Source: Edaphochlamys debaryana
Taxonomy: Eukaryota; Chlorophyta; Chlorophyceae; Chlamydomonadales
Direction of reading: 5' to 3'
DNA length: 64,000 nucleotides
Assembly: GCA_016858145.1 (NCBI GenBank)
Contig: JAEHOE010000098.1
Coordinates: 434,001 to 498,000 of the forward strand
Shown: piece after piece, positions 1 to 10,305 of the stretch
Numbering within the stretch: the first letter of the stretch is position 1
Layout: each line of letters opens with the position of its first letter
Translations under genes and position numbers: made by a program
Notes under the pieces: generated by a model
What the model was told of the DNA's origin: nothing
Database searches by the model: none
Seen by the model: only the letters and a program-made list of their open reading frames with translations

Positions 1-3000
1 CAGCAGTGAGTCAGCGATGTCTGTCATGGAGTCCATAGGCCCGGGCGTGAGAGCGTCGAACTCGAGGCTGTTGCGCGTAACTGCGGGCACGGAGGGTTGC
101 GGTACAAGCAGGATCGTGTTAGTCAGTCTGCGTCAGTTCGACACATGAGGGCGTTGGCAGTCCCCCGTCTCTTTGATCAACAACCAGCGTTAACCCCAAA
201 GCCTGCGGCACTTCCCTGCCCAACTCACGCTCCATAAAGCCCTCGAGTATCGCCGTCCCAAGGCTGACGCGCCGGCTGAGCGGCGTGGGCGCATCCAGCG
301 CTCGCGCCCCGCCGTCGGCCGCGCCCGCGGGCGGCACCGCCGGGCCGCCGCCTGCCGCCGCCACGGCGGCGCTGACGGCGCCGGCGCTGCTGTTGAAGCC
401 GATGCCGCCGCCGCCGGCATTGCCTGCGTCAGGGATTCCGGCGCCGCCTTGTGGCTGCCCCGACGCACCGGCGGCGGCGGCGTGGATGGCAGGCCCTTGC
501 GCGTTGGCGGCGCCGTCTGTGAGCGCTGGGAGCGTTACCTGCCCGCCCTCGCTGCCGCTCCCGCTGCCCCGGTGCGGCTGCACGGCGGGGTTGTACGGCG
601 GCGGAGGCATGCCGTACGACCGCGCCGCTGCGGCCGCGTCACGCATGCCTGGCGGCGCAGCCATGGTTGGGCCCGCCGCCGCCGGCTGTTGCGCCGACTG
701 CATCGGCGGCTGCTGCGTCCGGCCGAGAGGAGGCAGGCCGTACCCGCGGGAAGCGGAGCCTTGTGGCGCAGTGCCGGCGTTGCCGTGGTGAAGCATGGCT
801 TGTTGCTGTTGCTGGTGTTGCATCTGTTGTTGTTGTGGTTGTTGTTGCTGCTGCTGCATGTGCTGCGAGTACTGCTGCTGCTGCTGCTGCGGTTGATGTT
901 GGTGCGGCTGCCAGCCTTGGTGCGACACCGACGTCTGGCACGGCCCCTGCGCCTGCGCCTGGCCGCTGGCCTGCGGGTGCGCAAAGCCCTCGCCCGCGCC
1001 CTCCAGCCCCTGGCCGCTGCTGCTGCAGCGGGCGCCCGACGGAGGCACGCCGCCGGCGCCGCCAGCTGGCGCGGGGCCGCCGCCGGCGCTGGCGGCGGCG
1101 CCGTTACTCCAGGCCATGGGCTGCATGCCTGCGGGGGGAGGCGAAGAGGGAGGGCGGAAACAGCAGAAGGAGAGGGTGAGAGTATGCGGGAGGTAAGCCA
1201 GCGGGAGGAGGGGGGAGGATGGAGTAAAGGTCGGGATAGAGCTCAAGGCGGAGCGGCCATGCCTCAGCCCTTTCACACCGGAGTGTACGTGTAAGCTCAG
1301 TTTAGGCAAGGACACGTGAGTCCATTCACAACCGACAACTGACAGTCGTTGGTGCGGTACAAGTTGCAAGGCAACGGAGCAACGCCTACCTTCCACAGTG
1401 GCGCGGAGGCCGTCGTTGCCGCCGACCACGCCGCCGCTGCTGACGCCGCTGCTGCCGCCCGGTGTGTCAACGGCGTAGCCCTGCTGCCCGCCGCCGCCGC
1501 CGCCACCGCCCTGCGCCGCAACGCCGTGCGAGCCGTGCGGCGCCTGCTGCGACATGCCCTGCTGCGACCCCTGCGGCGGCAGCATGCCCTGTGGCGGCGA
1601 CATGCCCTGCGGCGGCGACAGGCCCTGTGGTGGCGACATGACCGGCGGCGACATGATCGGCGGCGACAGGCCCTGCTGGTTGGACCCCTGCATCCCGTGC
1701 CCCTGGAGGCCGAGGCCGCCCATGCCGGGCGGGTCGCGCGCGAGGGACTGGCGCGGCGAGTAGGGGTAGTGCGAGCCGTCGAGCGGCAGGGCGTGGGGGT
1801 CGGGGCCGTGGGGGCCGCTGGGCTCCTCCGGGTTGAGGGGGTAGATGGGCGTGGGCGCGGTGTCGGGGCCGGGCTCGCCGCACGTGCGGCGCTTGCGCGA
1901 GCCTGCGAGGGCGGGCAGGGCGGACGGGGAACAGGGGGTGAGCAGGGGTGCTGTCGGGGGCGTTTGTGAGCGGAGGGGCGAGGTGCGAAGGCTCGGATTC
2001 GGGAAAAGCTCGAACATCAACACACTCGTTTCCAGAAGCCCTACCTGCTGCGGAGGCGGCGGCCGACAGCGTGCCCTCTGTTACCGCCTGCTGCAGGTGG
2101 AGAGGGCGGCGTATGGGTCAGCGGTACAGAGCATATGCCAAAACTGCTACTAAAAATGACTACAGCCCCCGGTTGAAAGCGCACCACCCGTGCCCTGCAA
2201 GGGCTGAAACTAGTGCGGGTCAGGCAACGCCGCGCAGGCGTGCCTGCCAACCCGTCGCCTCTCACCTCGGTCCAGCCACCCCGCTGCGCGCTCTCGGCCG
2301 AGTACCAGCCGCCGCCCGGGTGCTGCCCCTGCTGCTCCTGGGCCACGCCCTGGGGCGGGTGCTGGTGCGAGGACAGCCCAGGCTGCGGCTGCTGAGGGAG
2401 GGGCTGCTGTTGCCGGCCTTGTTGTTGTTGCTGCTGTTGCTGCTGCGCCCAGCCGGCGTGTTGTTGAGGATGAGGATGCGCCATAGCAGCCTGGTGCGTT
2501 GGCTGCTGCTGCGGCTGTTGTTGCTGCGCAAGGCCGTTCTGTTGTGAGCGTTGTTGCTGCGCCTGCGCTTGGTCCAGCTGGCGTTGCCGCCAGGCGCGCT
2601 CCATGAGCACATGGTGGTCAGCTGCCGGGCCCGGCTGCGCCTGCCCCTGCGAGCTCTGGCCCTGCCCCTGCGAGCTCTGCGCCTGGCCCTGCTGCTGCTG
2701 ATGCTGCATCGCTGGCAGCGGCATGGGCTGGCCTGGGCCTGGGCCTGCCGACGGCATCTGCTGGGCCTGGGCCTGGGTGGGCCCGAAGCCTCCGCCATTC
2801 GCCATGCCCTGCTGGCTTTGATGTTGCCGCTGCGCTCCCATGCCCGCGCCCATGCCTTGGGAGTGAGAACGGGACTGGGACACAGATTGCGCCGGGGCCT
2901 GGCCTGCGTAGTGCGCATGCGCCATGCCTGGGTAGCGGTGCACGCCGTCGGGGTGCCCGCCCGCAGCCGCCAGGGCGTCCATTCCCGGCATGGAGGCGCG

Positions 3001-5478
3001 ATGGGGCGGCGCGTTCACGTGCTCGTGCATCACCTCCCTGCCGTCGTACGACCACCGGACCTGCGAGCGGTCCACCGACGGCCGTTGCTGCAGCTGCTGG
3101 TGTGCCGCCGCCGGGCTCGCGGCGCCGGCAGTGCCCGACTCGGCCGGACCGCGCGAGAGCTGCACTCGCTTGGCGGGCGGCTCCCCGTTGACTTGGGACA
3201 TTGGTGGCGACGGCTGCTGCATCTGCGGGGCGGTCTGCTGCTGCGGGTGCTGTTGCCCGGCGTGGTAATCGCCTTGGCGGTGGTGGTTGTGGGCGTGGCG
3301 GTGGTGGGTTTGGGGGTGCGCCTTGTCGCCGGACGACCCGGCGCCGCCGGCCGCGGGGCCCGGCAACTCGGCGCCGGCGGGCTGGGAGACGCCGCTGCCC
3401 CTGCGGGCGATGGGCGGCCCGTTCTCGCGCGGTCCGTGCAGCGGCATGGGGTACTTGGGGTGCTCCGCCCGTAGCCGTGCTGCTGGGCGGAACACACAGG
3501 GGAGTCAAGCCCGCAGGCGTTGCGGTAGCTACCGCATGAGCAAGCCCTTTCGACACAGACGCAAGCCCGGGCTGCTGCGCTCCGCACAGGCCAGTTGCTA
3601 TCGCGACCAGCAAGCGCTACCTACGGGAAGGCAAGCCGAGGCGCTGCGCTTGCTCGCTTCCCATCTGGGTCGGCCCGGGCCCATGTGGGTCGATGTGGGT
3701 CGGCCCAATGCCCGCTCACCTCTGAGGAGCCGCTGGCTCTCCGCCGCCATTTGACGCTCCCGCTCCACCTTGTCCATCTCCGGCCCCACGTTCCGTGTGG
3801 AGCCCTTGCGTCCTGGCCCCTGCTGCGAGACCTGCCCCTGCCCCTGCCCCTGCCTCTGCCCCTGGCCTGAGGGCTGGGGCAGGGGCGGCAGTGGGGCGCC
3901 TCGAGCGCGCGAGGGCCCGGCCGGCCCCTCGCCCACGCCGCCAGCGTTCATGGGCCTGCGATGCGACGCCGAGGCTCGGCCCAGCATCTCCCGGAGCCCC
4001 ACCACCATCTCCGCGTCTGAGCTCGTGTCACCGCCCTGCGGTCGGGACAGGGCCCAGCGCGAGATCTTTGCATGGGTAGCAAAGGCGTGCGGAGCCCTTG
4101 CATGCACTGGATTGATTAACCACCCGACCCTCATAACTCCAAGCCCAGGCGGTTCCCCGCAGCGACCGCGTACTAGACTCGCAGCGCCTCACGTGCGGGC
4201 TGCTACCGACCAGCGAGCCGTGGGTTCCCACAGCCGCACCCTGCGAATAACTCACCTCGCCGGCCGACGACGCGGGCGCCACCTCCCCATTGCCTTCCCG
4301 TACGACCGGGCCGCCGTTGCCGTACCGCTGATCCTGCCCGTGCCCGTGCATCCCGCGCTCCTGCCCGCCGAGGCCGGCGCCCTGCCGTTGCTGAAGGGCC
4401 ATCTGGTGCTGCTGCAGCTGTAGCAACAGCTGCTGCCTCCGCTGCGGCGATATATGCAACGCCCGGTGCCCCGCTACCGTAGGTGGATGGGCAAGGTGCG
4501 CCCGGTTGAGGGCGTGCATCTGGTGCCCGTCATCCATCCGCCCGGCAGGCGGCCCCGCAAACCCGTTGTCGGCCCACTCGCCGCCGCCTCCACCGCCGCC
4601 GCCAGCCGCGCAGGCGCCGGGGTTCGGCATGTACGGCACGGGCATGCAGTCGAGGCTCGAGCGGCGTTGGGAGAGGTGCGCGTCGGACGGGAAGGCCGGT
4701 CTCCCCATGCCGTTGCTGGGCCCTGGGATGCCGTTCAGCCGGCCGTTGCCCGCGCCATAGGCCCCGTTCTCCGCCGCTGCGTCATCCAAGTCAGCGTCAT
4801 CTGCGTATGCGCCGTTGATCCGCTGCGGAGCCTGCCGCTGCTGCCCCTGGTGCTGCGAACATGGCCACCCGAACCCCTGAGGGCTCTGGGCCCGGCTGCT
4901 GCAGCGTGAGCCGCCTTTAAGCCGCTTGCTCTGTATCGTGTCCCAGAAGCAGCTCCACCTGAGGGCGTGGCATGCGTGTTGTTGGGGAGAGTCGTGTGTG
5001 GGGGGGGCAGGGCCTTACGCGGGAAGCGTACTGCGCAGTTACGTTCACGCGGTGTCGGAGCTGCAGCTCAGGAGCTGTGTCGCACGTCCACGGTTTCAGA
5101 CATCGCGCCAGCCGCTGAGAAGCCGTTTAGGACTGGGGTAATCAGGCACGCACTTCCCGGAACTAGGAACACGGTCTGCGGCAAAGCCTTCATCGCAATC
5201 GCTATCGGCAACGCAGCACCGCTCGCCAGCTCACGCACCATTCTACGAGGAAGCCTGTTGTGAAGCCTTGAGCTGCGCGACCGAACAAGGGCAGCGAAGT
5301 TAGCGCGGCCCGGAGTTGCCCCTTGCAACCGGCTCCACCCTTGAAGCACGGCCCCACCTGTATCAACGCAAGCCTCCTGTGAGAATACATGGGCCGCTCT
5401 CCTGTAGCCGGACGTGAGCAGGTAGTCGAGGACAGCGGCCTCCAGCCCCGCCCGGACGTCCGCTGGAGCGCTTAGCAT
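1..5478 (-). CDS. LisH/LUFS-domain, Gln-rich protein (LEUNIG/SSDP/Flo8 class), 3' partial
   Basis: The proposed exons, 5' to 3', are 5478-5358, 5272-5239, 4958-4256, 4035-3720, 3482-2266, 2090-2045, 1902-1390, 1128-229 and 80-1. All splice phases agree, and the frame stays open to the window edge (about 1310 codons). The ATG at 5478 is followed at once by a LisH helix (AVLDYLLTSGYRRAAHVF). Across two introns comes GFLVEWWSCFWD, which matches the LUFS signature seen in LEUNIG (GFLFEWWSVFWD) and SSDP proteins. The rest is low complexity: poly-Gln runs, MSPPQG repeats, and Gly- and Ser-rich stretches. The last visible exon is acidic (DALTPGPMDSMTDIADSLL). In LEUNIG a comparable acidic stretch precedes WD40 repeats, which here would lie off the left edge and are not seen. 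By family the likely role is a nuclear transcriptional co-repressor or adaptor. I cannot tell LEUNIG-like from SSDP-like without the C-terminus. Confidence 0.8.
800..895 (-). repeat. Gln-codon (CAG/CAA) repeat tract in the LUFS gene
   Basis: On the plus strand this reads as CTG/TTG triplets. On the coding strand it encodes several runs of 4-7 glutamines broken by Met, His and Pro. The CAG/CAA mixture suggests a selected protein feature rather than a pure DNA microsatellite. It lies in the exon 1128-229. Confidence 0.8.
2386..2530 (-). repeat. Second Gln-codon repeat tract in the LUFS gene
   Basis: A second Gln-rich stretch near the end of exon 3482-2266, including a run of nine glutamines plus His/Pro-Gln repeats. 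It belongs to the same Gln-rich region as the tract near 800-895. Confidence 0.75.
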
Positions 5479-6689
5479 CCCAGTGCATGTCTAGTGTAGC
5501 TACGTCATGTGCTCATCCTCGGCGATGCTTTGGAGTGTGGCGGCCCCTGCCGGAGCCGCTGCAGCGCAATGCTCCTGAGTTCGCGTCGCCCAGCTGTTGC
5601 TTGTGTTGGCTCACAGCAAGCCTAGTGTCAAAGTGTCTTTCCAGTGTGCTTTTGCTCGCCCCCCGAGTGGTCGGCAACCTTGGTTTGGAGACGGAGCGGA
5701 GCCGGCCGGGCGGGATGCGAGCTGTCAGCCTTCCCAACCCGAAACAGTCCGGTCTCCTCAGCCTCTCAGCACCAATGCATGCAAGCAATAATGAGCTATC
5801 TATAGTGCAGTGAGAGTGCGCTGTTGGCCGGTCTCAAGCACAGGGCCTGCAGCCCTGTGTGCAAAGAACGCAATGTCTATAGTTGTGGCGTGGCGTTGCC
5901 GGGTAACGGCGGGTGTCGAGCTGCTCAACTTTCACCAAACCTGCTGGGGTCACGAAGTCACTCAAGCAAGGTGATTGCTCGTGCGTGGTATGCAAAAGCA
6001 GGTCTCTTAGCTGCAACGAGGTTTGCGAGGCTATCTCGAGTCGGGTCCCTAAACGGTTTGGGAACCGAGCGAGGTCAGGCGGGCAAGACTCCTGTCGGCT
6101 TTGTTCACACGCCGGGACAGACATTGCATTGCATCACTTGGCAACGGTTGTCAGACTCAGGTGGCTGGAAGATACCCTGGGAGAACGTGTGTCGATCGTT
6201 CGTTTGCTTGGGTTCCCGGAAGCCAGGACCTCGTCCGCCAGGGCTGTGCAAGTGACGAACGCTCTCGTAAACGTAAGCTGTAATCCAGTTGTGATGATAG
6301 CGGTGAGTTGGGAACGCCAGGGGAGTACCCCTTCACGCGCCAGGACTGGGCAGGAACTCCCGTCCGTCCGATACGCTCCGCTTCCTCGACCACTGAGCGC
6401 GGCAGAGGTTGGAAGTTGCGATGCCGGTGACGAGGGCACGCGGCACGGCAGGAATGAGCACCTCCCGAATACGGTAAGTGCAAAGTGCAACGCCGCCAAG
6501 GATGTTGGCAGGGGCAGCCCTGACTGTTGGCTACAAGGCGCGGCTCCTTGCGCTTGACACGAGGGCTGGGGGAAGAGCAGAGCTTTTGATCAAGCCTGCC
6601 AACGGGCTCAGTACTGGGTGCGTTCTACAGGGAAACGGATAGGCTTGACGCTGTCGGGCCAAGATTAGCGGGGATTGTGCTCTCCTACC
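5479..6689. other. Upstream region of the LUFS gene, nothing recognised
   Basis: This stretch lies upstream of the LUFS gene start and should hold its promoter and 5' UTR. It is less GC-rich than the coding regions around it. Overlapping open frames of up to about 210 codons occur on the plus strand, but none has a recognisable motif or coding bias. I see no clear TATA box. Confidence 0.5.
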
Positions 6690-7077
6690 TCAGCCTTTCA
6701 GGGCAGGCCCTCCCCCGCCGCTGCAGCCGGACGTGTACATCATTGAGATTGGATTCTGCGCGGACACAGCCCACCTCGAAAAACAGACCGAGAAAGCCGC
6801 ACAACACGCAGAACTCTGCGCCTACCTCCGCTCCCCGGCCGGGGGGAAATGGGCCAACGTCCACTACGGGCCCCACACCACCATCACCGTTGGCCACAGC
6901 GGAACCGTTTGCCGCAACCTCGTACCCCTGCTACGTGAGCTTGGCGCAGACGCCGACGCCGCCCACCAGACCGCCCGTGCGGTGGTAACCAAAGCACGAA
7001 GCTACATGCAGGCCATCGTCTCCAAACGCTGGGAGCTGGCCCGCAACCCTCGCTCGACCGGAACACGGGCCAGCTAA
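6690..7077 (+). mobile_element. C-terminal remnant of a retroelement polyprotein
   Basis: The frame reads PPLQPDVYIIEIGFCADT and continues through HAELCAYL, a glycine/histidine segment with VGHSGTV, and a basic C-terminus (AVVTKARSYMQAIVSKRWELAR) to a stop at 7077. The pattern EIGYCADT, then a KxxQHxxL stretch, then GxxGT followed by a helical tail, is one I associate with the C-terminal region after the reverse transcriptase in algal retroelements. That is recall of a pattern, not a search. No reverse transcriptase core is visible upstream, so the copy is 5' truncated, as non-LTR insertions often are. The GC-rich stretch after the stop could be its 3' UTR. Confidence 0.5.
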
Positions 7078-7240
7078 CGCTGGCGGGGGCAGGGGGGATG
7101 GCGTGCTCCGCCCCCCCTGCTCCCCCCCCCAGACCTCCTCCCCTTCCCCCCCACGGTGGCGGAGACAGTAGTGTCCCGCCCCCTTAACTCACCCCAGGCG
7201 GCGCAAGCCCCGGGGTATGCATTTCTATTTCTATTTCCCC

Positions 7241-7465
7241 TCCGCCGCTGCCTCCGGGCCACCCCCACCTCCCCTGGCACCCCGAGGCCGGGCGTCGCGG
7301 AGGCACCTCGGTCAGCCCCTTTCCCGGCCCCTCCGCCGCTGCCTCCGGGCCACCCCCACCTCCCCTGGCACCCCGAGGCCGGGCGTCGCGGAGGCACCTC
7401 GGTCAGCCCCTTTCCCGGCCCCTTCGCCGCTGCCTCCGGGCCACCCCCACCTCCCTGCGCCCACC
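7241..7465. repeat. 91-bp tandem repeat, about 2.5 copies
   Basis: The unit starts with tccgccgctgcctccgggcc at 7241 and recurs at 7332 and 7423, giving a period of 91 bp. The units are almost identical and the third is cut short. The array lies just after the retroelement remnant and may belong to its 3' region or be an independent minisatellite. Confidence 0.85.
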
Positions 7466-7570
7466 GCCACTTCACCTGCTTCACCCCTCGACTCCTGCGT
7501 ACACCTCGCCCATTGGCCCATGCCACCCAGGTGGCCCCACACCGGCGTGCAACCGCGCAGCACGTGTAGA

Positions 7571-9164
7571 CTGGAGCCATGGCCCGAGGGAGCTGGGGCC
7601 TGGAGCCATTGGAGCTGGTCGGTCACCCGGCAGAGGCCCGCACACGCGCGCCCCTCGGGCCACCCATGCAATCGTGCCAACGAAAGCGTGCCATCGTGCA
7701 CTGCGCTGCATTGCGCTTTGCTCTAAACCCATGCAATGTGTGGGGGCCCAGAGCCATCCGCACCTTCGTGCACAGGCATTGCGCTCTTCGACAAACCCAT
7801 GCCATGCGCGGGCAGGCCCCTGGCGCGTGCAGCTGTATCCCCCGCGCCTACGCCTTTTCAGCAAGAGGTGCGCGGCGGTGGGTACGGTAGGTCGGTAGCC
7901 CCTGCTGGCCTGCCCCCAGCTCCGAGCCTGGCCGCCCGGGTCGCCCCTCGGAACCCCCTACCGTCGTGCACTCGGCACTGGCAATCTCTTCACCCCCCCT
8001 GCTGCTGCTTCTGGGCGCCGGCTGCGCCGTGTGCAGCACGGCGACAGGGCCAGTAGGAGCACTTCTCCCAGGAGCCCAAATCAGCGCCATGGTGTATCGC
8101 AGCGCCGCATGTGCTCCCGCATGCATACTTACATTACTAACGCAACCACGGAGGCCAAGCGCAGACACGAGCCGACCAGCAGCACGGCCGCAGGCCGCAT
8201 AGACGCGCTCCTCCCAAGAGAGATCACGCTTAAGAACCCGGGAACCAGTCGCAATGCCAGTACCTTCAGCAGTCCACCTTTGCTTGAAGCGTGACTGCCG
8301 GACAGGACTGCCACGGTACCTCAATGCACAAGCCAGCGTGAGGCCCCAACCCAACCCGCATACCGTACTCACTCCACATACAGGCTTAGTACCATCAGGC
8401 CAGAGTCAAACGCGGGCCGTTAGTCCTACATGCCCTCCCGCCACAACCAACACAAAGGGCGCAGGAGTCATCGTAGGAAGAGGGCCAGCAAAAGCGGCGC
8501 GAAGAGAGGCCGCACCCAGGCTCCAACATCAATTCCCACAAACACACTCCCACAGACGCCACTGCCGCACACGCCACAAGCTAGTAGTCACGAGGATGAG
8601 GAAGATGCGTAGGACGAGGGTGGTTGCCAAAATGACGGATGCTTCTCTGTCCTGGCCGTAGTGCGGCAGCGTTTGATCCCCATAACGCGCAGGGCAGGCT
8701 AGTCAAACCCAGCACGCAACAGCCCAACAGCCAAGGTTAAGTGCACTCTCCCACTGTTCCCACGCCGCCTCATCCAGCAAAGCCACCCGCAGCCATCCGC
8801 AAACGTTCCGTCCGTTCTCCCACACGTCGAAGTAGTCCATCCAGCACACAGCTTTCAGCGTCGAAGGGTGGCGACGCAAACTTCCGAGTTTCCAAAAGCC
8901 ATGAACCAGAGCCTCGGATCCCACACCGCTTCTAATTCGCAGCAATGCAGGCCCCCGAACCCAAGGCCCCTGAAGCCCGGAAACTTGCCTGTCCAAACGG
9001 AGTCAGGGCCCTGTTGAATGCCGTCCGGCCACCGAGGCATTGCCACAAAGCAAGACAATAAACAGCGGGGCGTAGGGCCTGCTGCACACAAGCTACCTAG
9101 CCGCCCTGACGTTGGGTGCAAGGGTCGGGAGGTGTGCAACCCGCCACTCGCCCCACCCCAGCGC
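7571..9164. other. Intergenic, weak internal duplications only
   Basis: No gene is recognised. Two imperfect copies of a roughly 55-bp sequence (around 7690-7750 and 7770-7825) share gtgca, cattgcgctt and aaacccatgc segments. Open frames here are compositional. Confidence 0.4.
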
Positions 9165-9169
9165 TTACA
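9165..9169 (-). terminator. Candidate TGTAA polyadenylation signal for MYB-A
   Basis: TTACA on the plus strand reads TGTAA on the minus strand, the usual green-algal polyadenylation signal. It lies about 1.1 kb beyond the MYB-A stop codon, a normal 3' UTR length for Chlamydomonas. Another TGTAA at 8129-8133 is an alternative. Confidence 0.4.
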
Positions 9170-10305
9170 GCACCAGTGCCGTACCATTCTGTACCGTAAC
9201 GCCACCCGCCAGTGCATGTTGTACACCCATAATACTTCAAGGAGTGCCAGTGCCATCCGCGGCATTGCGCTGCCCGCATAAGCATATGGCTCATCCGCGC
9301 CTTCCGTCCGTTGCCCCTCAACACTCATCCCAGCCACGACGGGGGCCTGTCTGATGCAGCCACCAAGAGGGCCCCCCCTGGTCACCTAAACGAGGACGCC
9401 GCCACGCACGTGGCCTTAGTCACGCAAAGCCCCTCAGGCAGCTCACTCCGATGCACATTGACCAAATCCAGTCCGGCTCCAGCACAGGACAATAAGGCTG
9501 GGCATGCCGGATCGATGCATCTGAGTGTTCACACCACGTTTTGGGGTCTCAATCTCTCAAGCCCCAGAGCAACCGGTCGCCATGAGGCCCCGTCCTGCTG
9601 GGGCGCAGCACGGTACAGCGCCCCATGCTCCATCCCGTTCGCCGGGGGCAGTCTCTCAAGATGCCCACAGCGGGCAGCTAAATGATCGCGACCCCGCAAA
9701 GATCCTGCCGGCCTAGCAGCAGACTGTCAACAATTCCCAGCTTCACCCCCATCTTGAGCCCCTAGCAAGGCAGATCCAGATCACAATTGCCAAATCTGTA
9801 CTTACGCCCGTGCGCCCGCCTTGCCATGTGCAACCCCGATGTACCCAGCCACCCTGCTTCACCCGCCCATTTCAGCTCCACTGCAGCCCTTCAGCGCTGG
9901 GCGACGGCAGTCTGCAGAAGCGGCAGCCACCACTCCCGCTACGGAAGCAGCTGCAAGCAGCCCCACTTCCGGGCCTCGCACCCCACCCTCAGCAGCCCTC
10001 CTCCTTCTGCATGCGCTCCCGCAGCCTCTTGCGCGCGGCCTCCACAATCAGAGGTGCCTTGCATGGAAGCCCCAGAGGCAGCACGTGAACCCCCGCTGTA
10101 CCTGGCCCAGTCGAGCGCACGGCGCCCCGCCCTCCCACAGACAGAGCCCTGACCGCCGCCCCCGCTCGGCCTTCAAGGCACACTCCCAGGCTGGCCCTCC
10201 AGATAAGTCACTCCCGGCTCAGCCACCCCAAAACACACACACCGGCTCAGCCCTCCTCCACTCATGTCCATCTTGGCTTGACCGTGCAATCCCGTAAGTC
10301 CCGGC

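Noticed and set aside
119..2023. One uninterrupted 634-codon frame with a stop at 119
   Set aside because: Good donors (GTAGGC at 1389, GTGAGT at 228) and acceptors (1129-1130, 81-82) show that it reads through introns. After splicing, the stop is intronic and coding continues to the window edge.
8254..8661. 135-codon plus-strand frame
   Set aside because: Basic low-complexity sequence with no motif, lying between repeats and the MYB-A 3' UTR.
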